A stretch of 64,000 nt of DNA from Hamiltosporidium tvaerminnensis (lineage: Eukaryota; Microsporidia; Dubosqiidae), in contig JAKIMF020000005.1 of the NCBI GenBank assembly GCA_022605425.2, forward strand, positions 1,026,501 through 1,090,500, read 5' to 3'. A model generated the notes under the pieces. That model saw nothing but the letters and a program-made list of their open reading frames with translations. It ran no database searches and was not told the origin of the DNA. Below are positions 60,448 to 64,000 of the stretch, piece after piece. Made by a program: the position numbers and the translations under genes. Position 1 is the stretch's first letter; every line of letters starts with the position of its first letter.

Positions 60448-61449
60448 TCAATTAAACTCTCGCATGATTTTCTTTAGGCTCTTCGTTTCCGAAGTGGAGA
60501 GCTTTTCCTGCTTACGAGCTTTCTCGAGGAGATCTTTGGAAAGTACTAACTTAGAAATTTTACTTTCTATGTTTTCCTTCCAAGCGGATCTAGGCTTCTC
60601 TTTACGTGTTGCCTCGTCATAGCATACCTGCGCAGCTTGCATGATATACGCGGCTTCAGTAATTGACCCAGGTACATGAGCTCCTGCATATTCACCGACT
60701 ACTCGATTAATGAGATCCAGAACTTTACTATCAACCAATTCATTTGGATGTTTTCTAGTTCGGACCACCACTTTTCCAATTTCGTTCTCAGAGATTTCTT
60801 TGATTTTACTCAAGAATTTATCTCTCAGGTTTATGTACTCCGTGGTGTCGGTCAAGGTGCATGTATCAGCGAGACAAGTGGCGATTCTACGTCGCTCTCC
60901 ATTCTCTTCTGATTTTACATCCTTTCCCATCTCACTTTGTGCCAATTTTTTTAACACTTCGAGAGTTTCAGTGCAGCCGAATTTCTCATTATAGTACCTG
61001 TGAAGCTCTGTCCAGCCATTTCTTGGCATTCTTTCAAACCTTGTCTGTACTGCAAAAAAAACAATTCGAGGCCATTCCTTCGGGTCGGCTGTTACGGAAT
61101 CGAATATCGTCCGCAATGCCATTAGCCTGTTACCTTCCGGAATAGCTAGAGTACAGGGGCTTGTCATGTCGTACGATGGCTCGCACGCAGAGACTTCAAC
61201 CGAAGAGGGAACTGGTGCATTAGGCGAAGGTAAGGTGTCAAGCCCACTATTTTGCATTTTACTGCATGTTTGGCTTGGTGGTGGAGGTGTTATTGTTGTG
61301 TAGGAGGAGGAAGGTAGGGGAATCGCCGGTGGGTGTAGCTTACATTTTTGTACTTCACTATCACTCTTCTTCACCTCATCAGCGTCGTTTGCAGCCTTTA
61401 TTTTGGTATTATTCGATATTTCGCTGCTAACATTTTTCTTTCTACCCAT
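60448..61449 (-). pseudogene. LINE pol N-terminal region (copy E)
   Basis: 333 codons from ATG 61449. A Pro/Ser-rich stretch (about 40-80) is followed by a conserved block (IPEGNRLMALRTIFDSV) and NGWTELHRYYNEKFGCTETL, whose spaced aromatic residues resemble a Myb/SANT-type DNA-binding helix; R2 elements use such domains for target binding. A Lys-rich helical region ends the piece. The TGA at 60448-60450 is a single-base change from a Leu codon that is intact in copy C. Confidence 0.75.
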
Positions 61450-61456
61450 ATTTAAA

Positions 61457-64000
61457 AATCATACAAATATAACTTATTTCGATTTAATTTGCGTAAAAAG
61501 TAATTTAAAACATGAAATAATGGGATATGATGGTTAAATATGAAAAAATAAAATGGTTGAAATGTGCATCGTTCAATTCAAAGCTTTTGAAAAATTATAA
61601 AAATCGAAAGAACAAAATATTGCTTTTGTCTCGAAACTAGATGAATAGAGAATCATATAAATGATTAAAAATATATCCTACTAGCAACAACCGAAAATGA
61701 TTCTTATGTAATAGTTTTTTTATCTTGATGAGATAACTGACATACTAGCATCAGATTGTCAAGCAAATTTAATTAGAAACTACAGTGGGATATCCTGAAT
61801 GAAGAAATGCTCAGTTTAGCACCATTAACAACAATATCAAAAAAAAACAAATATTTCAAGCAATAAAAGTCTTCGTCAACAGAAAATAGCGCTTTTAAAT
61901 TGTTATGTACCGATCGATGGTACTCGCAATATAACGTGCGAGAAAATGTTTTGTTAACAAGTTTAATATACACATTGAAATTCGATTCTTGCTTTCATTG
62001 CATCAAATCATTTTATTTGGCAAAACAAGGGTTAAGCCATACAAGGGTAATATAATACATTTTGTTAAATTAGCTTATTTGATGTACGCAAGCCTATAAA
62101 CATTAGAAATTTTCGACTACTATAAATTATCCTTAAAAATTACATTTTAGCTTATTTATATACAACAAAATGCAAAAGTTAAGTCTCAGAAAGGTTTTTT
62201 ACAATTATTTGTGTTTTTAGATGATAATAGATTTTTTTACACTATTCAAAGATTAAAGAGCATAAAATTAATTTATTCAAATCGACTGGCTTATCTATTT
62301 TATGTTATTTAATTGCTTTACAAGCAATTTCGTTAAATGTAAAACTAAAAATAGCAATAAAACAATGGATGTCACTTTTTATTAAATGAAAGCATTTGAA
62401 GCAAATTATAACTTTTAATCGTGACATTTACTATAATGCGGAAGAATATTTCCAGAATACAAAAAAAATCAGAAGTTCTAAGATATCTTGAGAAAATTCG
62501 ACGGGTTACATTGATAGACAAATATTTCGTTATTCAGTCATTCATAAACGTATTTTCTTTTAAATTTAACCACTTTATAGACTTGAAAAAATATCAAAAT
62601 TAGGAAATTAACTCGATTTGAATAGTTTTGTGTGGATAAATTAAGAATATTTTGGAATGCCATTATCGATTTCGTATCTAGCTTAATATGGCATCAAGAA
62701 TAGTTGAAAAAAAAATTATATAATAGCAAGTTAAAATAACAAAGTTAAACATTTTTAAAATCGACAAATAAGGAAATATTAGATAATTTTATAGATATCC
62801 AGGAAATTTTTAATTCTTTAAAAATATTTGCGATAGCTATTATAACGATCTGTTTTTCGATGCTTCCCTCTAGGTCATTATATCCCGAATCAAGGATATA
62901 AAAAGTGGTATAAGGAATGAAATGCTGGATAAACTACGTGGAGTAGGTCTTATTAAAGTATACGAAATATGAACCTGGTATAAAATATCTATGAGCCAAT
63001 TTAAAGCAAAAAACAAGTGTACAGGGGATCTTTTTTATAAGACAAGTTTGGTATGACTTATGTTTATAAGCTCATCCTTTCAAACTCTATGTAGATTGTT
63101 GAAACTGCCCAATAGAATCTCATAAACCTTTTGTTTTGGAGTTATTTGCATAAAACCGGTCTGCCATGGCAGAAAATGCGCATAACTATAAGTAAGGTCG
63201 TACAAAAGCAAAAGAAGATTAGTTTATAATGAAATAGATTAAAAAAATATTAATTAAGGCATAATATTGTTTAAAGAACAACAAAAAAGTTGCTACTTTA
63301 TCTTACTTGGTAATTAAAGAAAAAATGAATTTCTAACGTTAAATTAGAGTATATAAATTCTCTTCTATAAATCAGGAAAATCAATTTCTGCTGAATGATC
63401 TTTTAATACTTAAAAGAAAAATATTATAAACTGCGATAAAATTCTTTATTATGCAATTACCAAAGTCAAATGTACTTTTATACGCAAAAGCATAATTTAT
63501 GTATGCCGATAATTTTTTAAAATAATTATATTACGTAAAACATCATTTTAAGATTTTTATTTACATTTTTATTAAAACGCCGGAACCGCTTTTTAAAAAG
63601 ATATCGGGTCAAGATCTAGAAAAGGATCCAAATACATTGTATACAAAATAATATAGATAGCCAGATTAAATTCTATTGTATAAACCTAGAAAAATTGAAT
63701 AATAGATTTGATATTTATTTTAAAATATAGAAAATTTATAGAACAACTAAATTTAATTAAAACTATATGATTACTTTTGAGTAGATGTTGTTAATTATGA
63801 ATTAACAAGCCATTTTTGTATTATCATAAGTATCTTCGAAGGTTTTGGTAATGATTTTTATTTAATAAGGAGTTTGTACCTTATCTATCGAAAGCAATTA
63901 AAGAAAAGTTCAAAGAATTTTGAAATCAATTAGAATGAGCGCATAATAATTAATTTTTCTAACATTAGTCAAACTGTAGAATATTTAGGACTATGAGAAA
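61457..64000. other. Terminal AT-rich spacer
   Basis: About 2.5 kb with no supportable gene. Short open frames at 61773 (minus) and 62421 (plus) lack recognisable features. A slightly GC-richer patch near 62870-63190 may be a decayed element, but I cannot align it to the LINE copies. Confidence 0.5.

Larger units (their letters stand above)
57661..61456 (-). mobile_element. R2-like LINE, best-preserved copy, inactive (copy E)
   Basis: About 3.8 kb. The 7-bp direct repeat AATCATA at 57654-57660 and 61457-61463 is a candidate target-site duplication and sets these limits. One pol-type ORF of about 1248 codons (61449 down to 57704) can be followed through several lesions. There is about 7 nt of 5' leader, about 40 nt of 3' UTR and no poly(A). 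The domain order is N-terminal DNA-binding-like region, reverse transcriptase, zinc knuckle, then a restriction-like endonuclease, as in the R2 superfamily. It is not inserted in rDNA. Confidence 0.88.

Noticed and set aside
1-64000. CRISPR array, prokaryotic operon or phage features
   Set aside because: Repeats are short tandem duplications without spacers, genes are spliced and eukaryotic, and no prokaryotic gene is present.

Overview
The window is a stretch of a strongly AT-rich microsporidian-type nuclear genome with long non-coding spacers. Four things point to this. (1) The housekeeping proteins are compact (a BUD23 methyltransferase without the usual C-terminal tail, a small NatB catalytic subunit, a branchpoint-binding protein without a zinc knuckle). 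(2) Two very short 5'-terminal spliceosomal introns of 22 and 33 nt begin GTAAGTA and have a branch-like TTAAT or ACTAAT motif almost fused to the 3' AG. (3) A CCC or GGG triplet lies 2-15 nt before the ATG of several housekeeping genes. (4) Long spacers, retrotransposons and a large secreted leucine-rich-repeat (LRR) family fit an expanded genome of the Hamiltosporidium or Edhazardia kind. I cannot fix the genus from sequence alone.

Layout. 0-12 kb: TRM7-like tRNA methyltransferase, a secreted LRR gene, a decayed retrotransposon, and BUD23 with a 22-nt intron. 12-14.5 kb: an ankyrin-PH-ORD oxysterol-binding protein. 14.5-29 kb: two closely related secreted LRR genes in inverted orientation flanking a decayed retrotransposon. 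29-33.8 kb: gene-poor. 33.8-38.4 kb: a compact housekeeping cluster (SF1/BBP, NAA20, RPL19 with an intron that splits the start codon, a small coiled-coil protein). 39.4-43.2 kb: a fairly recent R2-like LINE copy. 44.1-46.7 kb: an 877-aa protein with a possible C-terminal RhoGAP-like domain. 48.6-51.3 kb: an old LINE relic. 53.6-61.5 kb: a LINE 3' fragment, a broken LRR gene and the best LINE copy. The rest is AT-rich spacer with short tandem duplications.

How the parts relate. TRM7, BUD23 and RPL19 serve translation and ribosome maturation. SF1/BBP is the branchpoint reader needed for introns such as those in BUD23 and RPL19. NAA20 acts co-translationally on nascent N-termini. The OSBP homologue is a predicted membrane-contact-site protein. 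The LRR proteins carry N-terminal hydrophobic segments and look secreted, so they are candidates for the host interface. Every LRR locus lies next to a copy of one LINE family, which suggests repeat-linked expansion and decay. I found no rRNA or tRNA gene and no CRISPR-like array by eye.
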